Origin: Rutidosis leptorrhynchoides
Lineage: Eukaryota > Streptophyta > Magnoliopsida > Asterales > Asteraceae
Direction: 5' to 3'
Length of the DNA stretch: 64,000 nt
NCBI RefSeq assembly: GCF_046630445.1
Contig: NC_092334.1
Location: forward strand, 188,052,501 to 188,116,500
The first letter of the stretch is position 1. The number at the start of each line of letters is the position of its first letter. The notes under the pieces were generated by a model, which did no database searches, was not told the origin of the DNA, and saw only the letters and a list, made by a program, of their open reading frames with translations. The translations under genes and the position numbers were made by a program. This document shows, in pieces, positions 1-11,365 of this stretch.

Positions 1-1419
1 AAGTGTTATATTCACTAAAACCCTATCATATACTCATCCACATCTTGTAACAAGAATTTCCATACCAATTTCCAGGAATCAGCAAATCTATATTGTAAGT
101 CTCGCAACGTTTCCACATCAACAGTTATATGTATCCATATAACATTTATCTCTTAGAAATATTATCTCCCATTCTGAAATTCTGAAAAGCACCCAGTCTG
201 CGAATTAATGCTCTGAATTTTGAAAAGTTGAATGAAGCAACAAAAACTGTAAACGACCTCAACAGCCAAAAGTTGATAATAAAGAATTGTATGTTGGCAA
301 AGCTCAGAAGAAGTTTGAAACTGAAAAACTGATTGAGCAAACTACGAAGGAGTCTCTGAACAAATACAAGGACCATACCAAATATTCAAAGAAACCAGGT
401 AATTCTGGATCCGATGAAACCTTCAACGAATATCTTACTCCGTACTCATGTTAAAATCTCGCTGAAAATTTTCTTCATCAACCATCGAACTTAGAAATTC
501 CAAAATATCATCATAAATATCTTTGATATTTCTGAAGATATTTTCATAAATATTCTCGTCCAAAATTATTTATCTCTTCGTGCTATCTATATTACATCAT
601 AAAGGAAACTATTGTAGTTTCAAAATTTCTTTAAAATTTGAGTTTGAATTATGAACGATTTTGAAGTAGTGATTGGAAATTGATGCATGAGTTAGTATAA
701 TATAATGACACTTGATCAACGTAATTATATTACAGTAGGTCATGCTGAGTTTCTAATGGAACGTGATGATTCACAGATCATAACGTCATCATATACCATG
801 TTACATAACTCTTTCATTCTATTTAACCTCTAAACATATCAGGAGAATATTTCCTTGATATTTATATCTTTCCGTGATTTTGGTAATTTAACAAATCAAG
901 TCGTGCTAATATTTTTTTTCTGCATAAGTATATTATGACCATTTGAAACTTCATATGTTCGAATTTTTTTTGAACATTATTCACTTGACTTGAAGTCGGG
1001 AAGAGAAAACAAAAATACAGAACTCCAAAATATAAAGGAAACGAAGAGGGTGGATATATAGTGAAATATCAGACGTAGCAATCAAGATAGATGACCACAT
1101 TTAATTAAAAAGATCCTAATTTCCTTAAATTCCGAAGACTAAGATCTTATTTAGATTTCAAAGATTTCCTTAATCCCTTGAATTCCGGAAATTCAACCAA
1201 GAATACGTCAAAAGATATAACGAAATTTTATTTTCTCATTTCACTCTTTTACGATAACTTCACTCGTGCTCTTCGAAAAATCGAATTGTTGTATCCATAT
1301 TACTCAATGACGATAAAACTCCATTTATCAACTCATATTCGTCATGAAAACATTCTTATTGTTATCCATGACAACCTCGATCAAATTTCGAGGACGAAAT
1401 TTCTTTAACGTGTAGGTAC
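1..1419 (+). mobile_element. 3' internal tail of a Ty3/gypsy element
   Basis: This is the non-coding 3' end of the internal region of a Tekay-like element whose 5' part lies left of the window. The assignment rests on the junction at 1390-1419: a GAGGACGAAATTT block, then GTAGGTAC, directly before an LTR start. The same arrangement (GGGACGAAATTT then GGGTAGGTAC) precedes the 3' LTR of the complete Tekay element at 25090-38608. I see no intact coding region; the short frames here have no recognisable domain. Confidence 0.6.
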
Positions 1420-1637
1420 TGTGACGACCCGGGAATTTTCAACCAAATTTAAACTTAATCTTTATATGTTTCCGACACGATAAGCAAAGTCAGTAATGTT
1501 GAGTCTCGAAAATTTTAAACTATTTCATATATCCATTTAACCCTTGACTATGCCCGACGATTCACGAACAAGTGTGTATAAGTAAATATGTAAATAAATA
1601 TATATATGAGATTTGATATGTATAAATTCTTATATCA

Positions 1638-1778
1638 ATATTATTATTATCATTAAAAATCAATATTATTGTTATAAATTATTATTATTATTATTATCAT
1701 TAGAAAATAATATCTTTTATTATTATTAACATTAATAATATGATTATTATTATTATTATGTATTATTATTATTATTAA

Positions 1779-1809
<31 letters not shown>

Positions 1810-1860
1810 TCTATCTCTATTACTAAATTTATTATTACATTGTTACTTTTATTATCATTT
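1638..1860. repeat. ATT-rich microsatellite tract
   Basis: Interrupted runs of ATT/TTA triplets lie within the LTR. It is low-complexity DNA with no coding content. Confidence 0.85.
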
Positions 1861-2027
1861 ATAATATTAAGTGTAATATTAATACAATTATATAAAAGAA
1901 CTAATTATAATATATAATTACTGAATCATATATATATACGGTTATATAAATATACCTATATACATACAGATTACGAATATATATATAAGAACAGATATCC
2001 ATACATACGTATACATGATTATAGATG

Positions 2028-2144
<117 letters not shown>

Positions 2145-3807
2145 TAACAAATACAGAATAGAACGTAATCAGTTTCTTATATTTCCTCTACTGTGTGTGA
2201 TTGATCTATTAAATCTATCAAGTACCAATCACGATATAAAAGCAGAAGAGTAATCCAAATTCAGTTTCGAATCGCTATCTACTTTTCATTTTCTTGTCTT
2301 TTACTTCTGTCTTCTTACTGATTGAAGAATATTCTGTCGACATCCTTCAATTTCTATGAATCAATCAACCATCTCGTTCCCTTCAAATATATATACATGC
2401 AAATATGAACTATGAGAAGGGAATTCATCAACACCCTTGATTTTTTTTTCTCTCTCTCAGTTTCTTTCGTTCTTGCTTTGTTCGAGAACCATTCATCAAC
2501 ACCATCATCGAACCCTCATCAACAAATGCTACTAGTTATTTATATTCGAAAACAAAAAACAACAACATAAACATGAAGCTGCACCTTCTGATCTTACCTC
2601 CTGTTACTTCTGTTAATCAGCTACCACTCCCTCATCAATAACCAAAGACTGCTATGCTGCTACTCGCTTCCTATAACCAGTTTTAAAGTCAACAACCATA
2701 CCCTCTTTCACCAATAAATCACCACCCGAAACCACCAAGAACCACCACAACAATCATCAATCACCATCGTAAATTGTTGTCTGTGTCTTGCTACTCAAAC
2801 CAAAACCCATAACCACCACCACCCTTCTGTTTGTTTTGCTATTATTGTTGCTGCACGAATTATTATGTTTACGCTATAACTATTGCAGCTTCTATTTTCT
2901 ACTATTGCTAAAATGAAAGAAAGATGGTGATGATTTAATAGCGAAGGATAAATATTGATGATCGTGGAAGTAGTGATAAGTAATCAAAATTTTGCATAAC
3001 CCTTCGATTTATTTATACTACAAATTAAAAGATTATTTAAAATTACAACTTGGAGAAGATGATTTCCATTAAATGCTACTACTTTGCTTTCCTTATGGTC
3101 GACAATCTATACATCAAATAAATCCACTTGAATATTAAAAGGAGTGAGATAATTGAGTTTGATTACAGCACTTGGTTGTAGGGCCATAGGATACGTTTTT
3201 TTATATATTTGGCCGAATTGCTATCACTTTTTCTTTTGGGCCATGTTTGGTTATGATTATTGGGCCACTACCCCTCTTGTTGCTATCGATAGCCAGAAGA
3301 AACTCATCGTGTTATTACTACTACGCTGCCATTACTTAACTGCGATGCTATTAAACTTTTTCTGTTGTCTGTTCATTGAAACTCACCCAAGGAAAAACCC
3401 ATGTTACCTGCTGCGTTCTTACCTTTAGTAATATAAGAGAGAATACAATGGAATATGATAAACGATTATGAAACAAAATTGATTATGATGAAGATGGTTT
3501 GGAGGATAGAGGTACGGTTATGATAGATGATGATGTCTATGATATATGGTGATGATGTTATGATCATAATAGAAGATTATGATAATGATATAGTGATGAT
3601 GATTGATGATAACGTTTATGAAGATGAAGATTAGGAATTATTACTCCATATAAATATCGGATCAAAGAAACGGGCTTAAATTTTTTGAATGGTTGGGCAG
3701 ATATTTTTTGTTGGGCCAGGTAATGGTGTTGTTGGGCTTAGAAAAGAAAATACGGATTAAATAAATAGAGGGCGGGGTTTAATTCAGAAAAAGCAGTCGC
3801 AGTGCAT

Positions 3808-3854
3808 TGGTTACAAGGGGGTGTTGGTTAGCGAGAGGTCGCGGGTTCGAGCCC
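3808..3854 (+). other. tRNA-like segment with pol III A and B boxes
   Basis: GGTTCGAGCCC at 3844-3854 matches the B-box consensus GGTTCRANNCC. TGGTTACAAGG at 3808-3818 is a one-mismatch A-box about 35 bp upstream. No cloverleaf-complete tRNA gene is present, so this is a tRNA-derived segment, possibly a SINE head, within the LTR. Whether it is transcribed cannot be told from sequence. Confidence 0.45.
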
Positions 3855-3911
3855 GGGCAGAGGCGTTTAACTTTTATTAAGCTTGTTTCACTAAGGTAGC
3901 ACTTCTAGTAT

Positions 3912-3915
<4 letters not shown>

Positions 3916-3969
<54 letters not shown>
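3916..3969. repeat. (ATT)n microsatellite
   Basis: A near-perfect ATT run of about 54 bp follows the tRNA-like segment; a SINE tail is one possible origin. More interrupted ATT-rich DNA continues to about 4190 and produces long Leu/Ile-only frames that are not genes. Confidence 0.9.
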
Positions 3970-4765
3970 GTAATATTATCATGTTTATTATTATTATTAT
4001 TATCATTATTAATACAAGTAGCATTATTATTGAGACTAACATTTTACCAAAATTATCACTTTTATTATTAAAATTATCATTTTTATTATTATTAGAATTA
4101 TCATTATTTTTATCGTTATTATTTTTATTATCATTTTTATTTTTAACAATAATATTATTTTTATCATTATTGTTATTAGTATTATTAATATATCAAATAA
4201 AGATTTTCTATATATAAATATATTATTAACATAAAGCATAACTATATTAAGATTCTTGTAATAAATATTAATTATCTATTTAATGTATATAAAATAAATA
4301 AGCTAATGAAGCATACAAGTTACTAAAATAATAATTAATAATAATACCTAAAATTATTGATCACCATTATACATGTTAATATATATACTTGATATAGGTT
4401 CATGAATCCGAGGCCAACCCTGCATTGTTCAATATAGTTATATGTATTTTTACTACAAAATACATGTGGTGAGTTCATTTGCTCCCTTTTTACTCATTAT
4501 ATTTTTGGACTGAGAATACATGCAAATGCTTTATTAACTGTTTTACAATATTTATATGCGTGAGTTCATTTGATTCCCTTTTACTCTTTACATTTTTGGG
4601 ACTGAGAATACATGCGCTGTTTTTATAACTGATTTATTAAATGCTTTTGAAATATATTTTGAACTGCGAATACATGAAATATTTTTATAAATGTTTGACG
4701 AGATAGACACAAGTAAAACATTCCTCGAATGAATTATTATACAAACAGAAGTTCTGCGGATTATT

Positions 4766-4889
4766 ATTGAATTATGTTGACATGATAATTGCCACCATTG
4801 AATTATCTGGACATGATAATTGGCACCATTGAATTATGTGGACATGATATTTGCTACCATTGAATTATGTGGACATGATAATTGCCACC
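4766..4889 (+). repeat. 31-bp tandem repeat, four units
   Basis: Four head-to-tail units of 31 bp start at 4766, 4797, 4828 and 4859. Each begins ATTGAATTAT and contains GGACATGATAATTG with one or two substitutions (the first has TTGACATG). It lies in the 3' part of the LTR and has no counterpart in the Tekay LTRs at 25-38 kb. Confidence 0.9.
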
Positions 4890-5326
4890 AGTTGATGTGA
4901 ATGTTATATATTGAGAGAATGATTTTATACACAGGTTATGTGTATGTTATTTTTGTGCACAAGATATGTGTACGGTTACTATGATTTATGAAAATGGTTT
5001 CGTACACGAGAAAGATGTACTGTATTTAAAAGATATAGCATGTACATTACAGGTGGGTATAGGATTCGGGCCCATTTGTACCATGCAGCATTTAAATCTT
5101 GTGGTCTATCAAAATGATGAATTTTATTATTTTATGATAAACTTATGGACTCACCAACTTTTTGGTTAACACTTTAAAGCATGTTTATTCTCAGGTATGA
5201 AAGAAATCTTCCGCTGTGCATTTGTTCATATTACATGGAGTCGTTCATGGCATATAGAGGTCAGAACCTCGCAATGGGATCAACTGTTGAAGACTTCATC
5301 CAGATGGATTAGGACGGGTCATTTCA

Positions 5327-6376
5327 TTATTGACCATTATTCCTTTGTGAACCATTTTACACTTAATTCATTGAGTAAACTAGTTGCTTGAATCCTAGTA
5401 TGCTAACTAGTACACATATCAAGAATATTAATCAAGTTGGCAAATTGATGAGTATTAAACATATTGGCAAGTAGCAAGTAATACTCACACATAGCAAGAG
5501 ATAGTTATTCTAAAATCGATTATATAGATATTTGCACAACACTATATTTTAAGCTTTAGCAAGCCTACTTGCAATATAACATATTTCATGATTAATGTGT
5601 AAGCACACATTTATGTCCAACACATGTACAAGGGAAGAGCAATCTCTAGTTGGGACTTGGTGACCATCCTAAATGTATCTAAGTGTATTTTAAGATTACA
5701 GGTCTTTACTAGTTACACTTGAAAACATTGTTCTTCACACTAAGTCATCTTTAATTGTAATTAATGTTCTAGTGATATTAGCTTAAGTGTGTTGTACTTG
5801 GTGATCATTCTAAGGATATCTAGATAAGTTTTATGATCACAAGTTTTTGATTAATACTTATGTGTTATGCCTAATCTTGGTTAATTTGTCATTAAGATGT
5901 AATTAAGCATAATTAACCAAGATTAGTGTTTTTATGACCAAAACTCAATTGAGTATGGAGAGGGCATCTATTCTAAGCGTGTTGAGAAAGGTTTCATGAA
6001 TTATAGATTTCGGGAAGTAGTCAAACCAAATTTGATCAAAAATGGTGACAGAGAATTCTGCGGTCGCAATACGGTTGACCGTGGTGGCGACCGTGCAATT
6101 TGTTTTCACAAAACTGCGTTGCAATTTAGTCTAGGTTTCTACGACTAAGTATACGGTCGACCGTACTTTGGTCGTGTACTTTACTGATCTTTATTTTAAG
6201 TTTTGTTTGACTTGGTCATTTGCAAGATCAAGTATAGATTAGTGAACTTGCGTGTTTTATGTTAAGATGTCGATCATCACTTATGCATATGTATGTTTCA
6301 TCATCAAAACATATTCTTTGGTTAAGCATCATACTTAACTTTGTGGGTTAGTCCATTAACTAACATTCAACCAACA
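5327..6376. mobile_element. LTR-like block inserted in a Copia gag
   Basis: This stretch has no gene. Its right end CCAACA (minus-strand start TGTTGGTTGAATG) abruptly interrupts a Copia gag frame at 6377, as an LTR end would. A left end could be the TGCTTGAATCC at 5385, but I found no convincing 5-bp target duplication (ACTAC right, CTAGT left), so the boundary and orientation are open. It contains two imperfect direct repeats around 5660-5735 and 5795-5865, and the palindromic GGTCGACC motif listed separately. Confidence 0.4.
6060..6165. repeat. Palindromic CpG motif cluster (ACGGTCGACCGT)
   Basis: TACGGTCGACCGTA at 6152-6165 is a perfect 14-bp palindrome. ACGGTTGACCGT at 6071-6082 is a one-base variant. 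GCGGTCGC (6060-6067) and GGCGACCGT (about 6086) are partial copies. The surroundings are AT-rich, so this CpG-dense island stands out; similar clusters with other core sequences occur in other LTR families of the window. Confidence 0.75.
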
Positions 6377-6775
6377 ACTACTATAAGTGATTACAAGAGC
6401 ATCCAAAGGTGAATTGGCAGTAGGAAATTCGGTCAAGTTGCTTACTAGGTTTGGCTTAATATTTTGGATCAACCAAGAGAAGATAATTAAGTCTTCTTGT
6501 TCCCACTGATCAAATTCATCACTGCTTTCTGCTGGTGGGTTTGATGTTAAGTGTTTTAGGAGGTTTTTTGATTTACCTCCTATAGCCACTTTGATCATTC
6601 GGGACCATAAAGCATAGTTTTGACTCGATAAGCTAATGTTGATTTTTAAAATATCAGATAATTTGGGTTGTGATTGAAGGTTGTTCTTTAAAAGATCAAC
6701 TAGTTGGTTTGATAATTCATGGCTTTGACTGTTGTTGGTTGGGTTAGATCGAGTTTCACTACCATTGGAAGACAT
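6377..6775 (-). pseudogene. Copia gag fragment
   Basis: The frame starts at 6775 and encodes the N-terminal half of a Ty1/Copia capsid protein. Residues about 45-130 match the plant Retrotran_gag_3-type pattern: NYALWSRMIKVAIGGKSK, then DQWEQEDLIIFSWL and LTEFPTANSPLDALVITYSS. Reading stops being gag-like after TYSS, exactly where the neighbouring LTR-like block begins (6376/6377), so the gene is interrupted. No zinc knuckle, protease or pol follows. Its upstream side has a primer-binding site and LTR in the matching orientation. Confidence 0.75.
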
Positions 6776-6840
6776 GGCAGCAACTCATTAGGTAAATGGT
6801 GAGATTAAAAACGTGTTGCTATGATCCAAGATCAGCACAC

Positions 6841-6853
6841 CCGTCTGATACCA
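6841..6853 (-). other. Primer-binding site of the broken Copia element
   Basis: On the minus strand this reads TGGTATCAGACGG, the form complementary to the 3' end of initiator tRNA-Met used by many plant Copia elements. It lies directly after an LTR end (...TTGAAAACA) and 66 bp before the gag start. Confidence 0.7.
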
Positions 6854-7222
6854 TGTTTTCAAGTAACTAAAAGATTTGGAAATGTATATTATGTATAAAT
6901 CTGTTATTTCAAATAGAAAAGTTAGTTATACAAATGCATATGAACATGCTTTTATACATAATATGGCCTAACAACCATTTCTAGTTTAAGTATGGATCCA
7001 ATTAATATTTTGGAACCACTTTTACATAAAAGGGAAATATGCTAGTTAAAGAGCTGTTGATACTACTGACTTTGTTGCTGTGATGCTGACTCTGATGTTG
7101 CCTTTGTTTCCTTATGACCATCTATACTTGGATATGATGAGAATAACTTTCTCTGATCCAAAGTCAAATAACCATAAAAGGAAATTCAGGTATCTGCTTA
7201 TTTTGTCAATGTTCTTTAACAC
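6854..7222 (-). mobile_element. Copia 5' LTR, right part or whole
   Basis: On the minus strand this segment ends CTTGAAAACA right before the primer site, so it is 5' LTR of the broken Copia element. Its beginning may be TGTTAAAGAAC at 7221, or it may continue beyond the Tat insertion at 23115. The Tat target duplication AACAC overlaps this edge, so the true start is unresolved. No other gene is visible. Confidence 0.5.
7218..7222. repeat. Target-site duplication AACAC of the Tat element (left)
   Basis: AACAC here and at 23115-23119 flank the Tat-lineage element precisely if its LTR termini are TAATGG...CAACA. This pairs the two LTRs as one insertion. Confidence 0.7.
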
Positions 7223-7326
7223 TAATGGTGTATTCTAAGGGATACACGCATAAAACACCATTTTTTTATAGAAAAAACGGATCAAGCAACATAAAACATA
7301 ACGATATTTGGCAGTCTTCAGTATTC

Positions 7327-7357
7327 GCCGCCCAGCATACAGCAGGCCGCCCAGCAT
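7327..7357 (+). repeat. GC-rich direct repeats upstream of the LTR TATA box
   Basis: GCCGCCCAGCAT occurs twice, 19 bp apart, about 170 bp upstream of the TATA box. In the 3' LTR the second copy is kept and the first has become GCCGCCCAACGT. Confidence 0.7.
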
Positions 7358-7522
7358 CAAGCGTAAGCTCTGCAGACAGCTTCTATGCATAAGCCCTTTA
7401 ACTCAGCGCGTAAACAGCACGCAGCTATGTCAGCACACGCCACCGACATTTCGGATACTTCACGTAACAGAACCATTCAGTGATTGACACGTGTATCCCG
7501 TGAATTTCGGACATTCTGCGCC

Positions 7523-7530
7523 TATAAATA
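7523..7530 (+). promoter_or_regulatory. LTR TATA box
   Basis: TATAAATA within GCGCCTATAAATAGACCCCC; the same sequence is conserved in the 3' LTR at 22794-22801. A transcript would start some 30 bp downstream. Confidence 0.65.
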
Positions 7531-7843
7531 GACCCCCTGGGTCACCACATTTCACAGGATTCGGATCTGAACTTCAGTCAGAGAGAAATACACTTTCTAT
7601 CTCACACAGTTCTTTCTCACTCTAAACATACGTTAGCCGCTTAGCAGCAATACGCTATATAGATCAATTTCAGTTTGATCCTCAGATTGATTGAGGCCAC
7701 CCCACGGATCACCCATCCGTGTTCCGGGTCTGCAGAGATAATTTCTCGAGGGAAAACATCAATCAACATTATACGTCACACGCTAAGTAGCTATTGTCTT
7801 GTACTGGTACCTACAGCCGCTATACAGAAAATCGTACCAATAA

Positions 7844-7856
7844 ATGGCGGCACCCG
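7844..7856 (+). other. Probable primer-binding site of the Tat element
   Basis: TGGCGGCACCCG follows the 5' LTR end by one or two bases. A TGGCG start is usual for primer sites in the Tat/Athila branch, but I could not assign the tRNA. Confidence 0.45.
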
Positions 7857-7927
7857 TTCTAAAAGATCACTCGACTCTCTAGAGCAACAAAAGGCATACT
7901 AGAAAGACAATCCTTATTGAAGCAAAC

Positions 7928-8446
7928 ATGATACACTCATGGAAAGCCGGACAATGGAGAAAAGCAGAAACATTAGAAGACTGGAAACAGGAAATGATTT
8001 CTTTTCCTTCCATGTTTAACACTAATCCATCTGATGCTCCTGTATTGATTGAAGCTCGAATTGAAAATTGTATTGTTAGAGGAATATACACTGATATTGG
8101 AGCAGGAGCAGATATCATGTATGAGCATTGTTTTATACAACTACCGAAAAAAGTTAAGTAAAAGTTAAAGGACACATTTGTTCCCTTAGCAAGTTTTGCT
8201 AACGATCTGTCATGGTCAGAGGGAAGCATAGTTTTAGAAGTCGTATTGGGAAAAACACCATTTAAAAGAACTGCTCATATCGAGTTTTTGGTTGTGAAAA
8301 CAAATTCACAATATAATGTCATTTTAGGACGATCAGCTATGATGACATTTGGAGCTGTGACGTCAACGATACACGGAATGATGAAATTCCCCACACCGGC
8401 TGGCATTGTCATGCTATACGCTGAACGGAGAAGACCAATATAATGT
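7928..8446 (+). pseudogene. Tat protease domain
   Basis: Retropepsin-like aspartic protease, which would cleave the polyprotein. IYTDIGAGADIMYEHCF (about residues 53-69) is the active-site region in Tat style; it reads DIG rather than the usual DTG/DSG. The second half (LGKTPFKRTAHIEFLVV, then YNVILGRSAM) matches the C-terminal flap and ILGR motif. In-frame stops lie at 8159-8161 and 8441-8443. The first is only about 230 bp after the start, so no functional enzyme is made. The expected gag upstream is missing. Confidence 0.75.
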
Positions 8447-9646
8447 ATGAAAATAAATAGAATAGCTGTTAATCCAATCATTCATGAATATGGGTCAGTA
8501 TCACCAAATCCAGAGTTTCCAGATCAGAAAATCAAAATTGGAAACACAATAGCAAAGGCAACAAGAGAAAAGCTTTATAAAATTTTAGCAACCAATTTAG
8601 ACGTTTTGGCGTGGCAAGATTCTGATATGACTGGTGTACCACGTCATATAGCCGAACATAGGCTTGGTGTGAATCTAAATATCTCACCAGTTTGTCAAAA
8701 GAAAAGAGGTATGGCTCCCGATCGAACAAAGTTTCTCAGAGATGAAGTTAAAAAACTAGTGGAGGCTGGAATATTAAGGGAAGTAAAATACCAGACATGG
8801 GTAGCGAATCCAGTGATGGTTAGAAAACCAGATAATTCATGGAGGATGTGTGTAGATTTCACAGATATAAATAAGGCATTACCAAAAGACAGTTACCCTT
8901 TACCAGAAATCGATTGGAAAGTAGAGTCTGTCAGTGGATATCAATTTAAATTTTTTTGGGATGCATTCAAGGGATATCATCAAATCCCAATGTCAATATG
9001 AGATCAAGATAAAACAGCATTCCACACACCAGATGGAATTTTTTACTACATCATGATGCCTTTCGGATTGAAGAATGTAGGGGCAACTTACCAGCGTGTA
9101 ATTGATAAAGCATTTAAAGATCAAATAGGCAAGAATGTAGAAGCCTATGTTGATGATATTGTTATTAAGAGTCATACAAAAGATAGTATGCTTAGAGATA
9201 CTCTTGAAACATTTGAATCATTACGGAAGGTCAATATGAAGTTGAATCCCAAGAAGTGCACTTTTGGTGTGGAAGAAGGCAAATTCTTAGGTCATATTGT
9301 TACAGAGAGAGGAATCAAGGCTAATCCAAAAAAGATTCAAGCAACTGAAAATATGGTGTCTCCAAAAACAAAGAAAGACGTGCAGAGTTTGAATGGAAGA
9401 TTGGCAGCTTTAACGAGTTTTTTATCTAGAGCAGCAGATCCATCGTTACCATTTATGAAGGTCCTAAATGGTTGTTTGAACAAAAAGAATTTTATATGTA
9501 CAGAAGAGGCTGAGGCAGCTTTTCAGGATATTAAGCGACTTTTAAAGGAATTGCCTACTTTAACTGCCCCAATAGTAGGAGAAACACTAATTTTGTATTT
9601 GGCAGCATCCACAGAAGCCATTAGTTCAGTTTTAATCGCAGAATGA
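8447..9646 (+). pseudogene. Tat reverse transcriptase
   Basis: Ty3/gypsy reverse transcriptase in the same frame as the protease. Visible motifs are LVEAGILREVKYQTWVANPV, RMCVDFTDINKALPKDSYPLP (fingers/palm), MMPFGLKNVGATYQRVIDKAF and AYVDDIVIKS, which carries the catalytic YVDD pair. The thumb follows with KCTFGVEEGKFLGHIV. A TGA at 8999-9001 splits fingers from palm and another TGA at 9644-9646 ends the block; both would be CGA before a CpG transition. Homology is continuous across both, so these are point lesions in an otherwise collinear gene. Confidence 0.85.
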
Positions 9647-9992
9647 AAAGGCATACAAATGCCAATATACTTTGTCAGTAAGATATTGCAACACAGTTAG
9701 GTTAACTATCCGCCAATTAAAAAATTGGTGTATGCTTTAACACATACAGCTAGACGACTCAGGTGTTATTTTCAAGCACATTCAATTCTCGTCTTGACAG
9801 ATCAGCCAATAAAACAGATTTTGAGGAATTCGGAATCGTCAGGACGTCTGGTAAAATGGGCAATTGAATTGGGAGATTATGAAATAAATTTCTCACCACG
9901 ACATGCAGTTAAAGGTCAAATTTTAGCAGATTTTCTATTAGAAACAATAGAAAAAATATATTATTTGCAAGACGTTACAAAACAGTAATTGT
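9647..9992 (+). pseudogene. Tat RNase H (first)
   Basis: Degraded RNase H directly after RT and in frame with it: YFVSK, NYPPIKKLVYALTHTARRLR, then QPIKQILRNSESSGRLVKWAIELGDYEINFSPRHAVKGQILADFL. In Tat elements this domain has lost much of its catalytic signature and a second RNase H follows, as here. Stops lie at 9698-9700 (TAG) and at the end; the next domain is in another frame, so there is a frameshift near 9990. Confidence 0.75.
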
Positions 9993-10304
9993 GTGTGGGA
10001 ATTGCACACTGATGGTGCATCAAGTAAGGAAGGAGTTGGTGCAGGATTAGTGCTTACCAGTCCAGAAGGAGAAGAGCATATATATGCACTAAAATTTTGT
10101 TTTTATGCCTCCAACAATGAAGCAGAATATGAGGCACTGTTATCCGGTCTCCGCATAGCGACTCACATGGGAATAAAACATCTGCGTGCATATGTAGATT
10201 CCCAAATTATAGCACAGCAAGTTAATGGAGGGTTTGAGACAAAAGATGTCTCTATGAAACAGTATTTGCAGTTGGTTGAGAAAATTTAAAAAAATTTTGA
10301 AACC
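9993..10304 (+). pseudogene. Tat second, archaeal-type RNase H
   Basis: WELHTDGASSKEGVGAGLVL begins a second RNase H with the first catalytic Asp in HTDGAS. The catalytic Glu is in NNEAEYEALLSGLRIA and the third acidic residue in AYVDSQIIAQQVNGG. This duplicate RNase H, of archaeal type, is specific to the Tat branch and replaces the function of the decayed first copy. A TAA at 10287-10289 breaks the frame 15 codons before homology resumes with VVQIPRNKNKKADVLSKLA. Confidence 0.8.
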
Positions 10305-11365
10305 TTGGAAGTTGTGCAGATACCAAGAAATAAAAACAAAAAGGCAGATGTTTTGAGCAAATTAGCAACATTAACATTTGATCATTTGGATAAAAAGGTT
10401 TTAGTGGAAGTTTTGAAGGAAAAATCGGTTGATGAAAAAGTAGTAATAGCAACAGTTGAAGAAGGGGAATCATGTTGGATAACCCCCTATGTGAAATATT
10501 TGCAGGACGGAACACTGCCAACAGATGCCATAGAAGCAAGACGAATAAGAGTTAGTGCTACACTTTACGTCCTGGAAAATGGGGTGCTTCATAGAAAATC
10601 CTTCAGTGGTCCAAATTTGAGGTGTTTGACACCACAACAAGCAATCGATGTAGTAAAAGAAATGCATGAAGGATTATGTGCACATCATTCCGGTTATAGA
10701 ACTATGGTTGGACGGATTATGCGACAAGGGTACTATTGGCAGTCAATTTACAAAGATACATCAGAGGTAATCAAAACATGTGATGCCTGCCAGTGGCATG
10801 GAACCGTCCAGCGCTTACCAAAGTATGATTTAATCTCTTTATCATCTGCATGGCCATTCTGTAAGTGGGCAATTGATATAGTAGGGCCATTTCCAAGAAG
10901 TGTAGGAAATGCGAAGTTTTTGGTGGTTGCAATTGATTTTTTCAGTAAATGGGTTGAAGCAAAGGTGTTAGCACGGATAACGGGTGAAAATATAAAAAAT
11001 TTTGTATGGAATGATATCATCTGTAGATATGGTTCACCAAATAAAATTGTAAGTGATAATGGTAAGCAGTTTGCAGATAATCCGTTTAGAAGTTGGTGTG
11101 AAGACTTAAACATTAAACAAACATTTACCTCAATTGCTCACCCATAGGCCAACGGTCAAGTTGAAGTTACCAATAAAGAAATTGTAGCCGGCATAAAGGC
11201 TAGATTGGGATTGAGTCAAACTAAGTAGGTAGATGAAGTACCATATGTTTTGTGGGCTCATCGTACAAAGCCAAAACGGAGCACGGGTGAAACACCATTC
11301 AGCTTGGTGTATGGTACTGAGGCAGTAATACCAGCTGAAATCCGTGTTCCAACACAAAGGGTTTT
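10305..11365 (+). pseudogene. Tat integrase, N-terminal and catalytic part
   Basis: Integrase would insert the cDNA into the genome. The zinc-binding region shows the HH-CC pattern: H...H in MHEGLCAHHSGYRTM and C..C in TCDACQWHG. The catalytic core has D in WAIDIVGPF, D in KIVSDNGKQF and E in ANGQVEVTNKEI, so the DDE triad is intact. TAG stops at 11145-11147 and 11226-11228 break it. The Copia insertion cuts the gene at 11365; the C-terminal part resumes at 19472. Confidence 0.85.
11361..11365. repeat. Target-site duplication GTTTT of the Copia element (left)
   Basis: GTTTT directly before the Copia 5' LTR is repeated at 19467-19471 directly after its 3' LTR, proving both LTRs belong to a single insertion. 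Confidence 0.95.

Larger units (their letters stand above)
7223..7842 (+). mobile_element. 5' LTR of the Tat element
   Basis: Matches 22494-23114 along its length. TATAAATA at 7523-7530 is a good promoter TATA box, giving transcription into the internal region. Upstream lie two direct copies of GCCGCCCAGCAT (7327-7338, 7346-7357) in a GC-rich block. The canonical TG would be at 7226; the target duplication fits better if the LTR starts TAATGG. Confidence 0.85.

Noticed and set aside
3981-4239. Overlapping Leu/Ile-rich frames on both strands, like membrane segments
   Set aside because: They are readings of ATT-type low-complexity DNA in both directions.
4766-4889. CRISPR-like array from the regular 31-bp repeat
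   Set aside because: Units are directly adjacent with no spacers, within a plant LTR: a plain tandem repeat.
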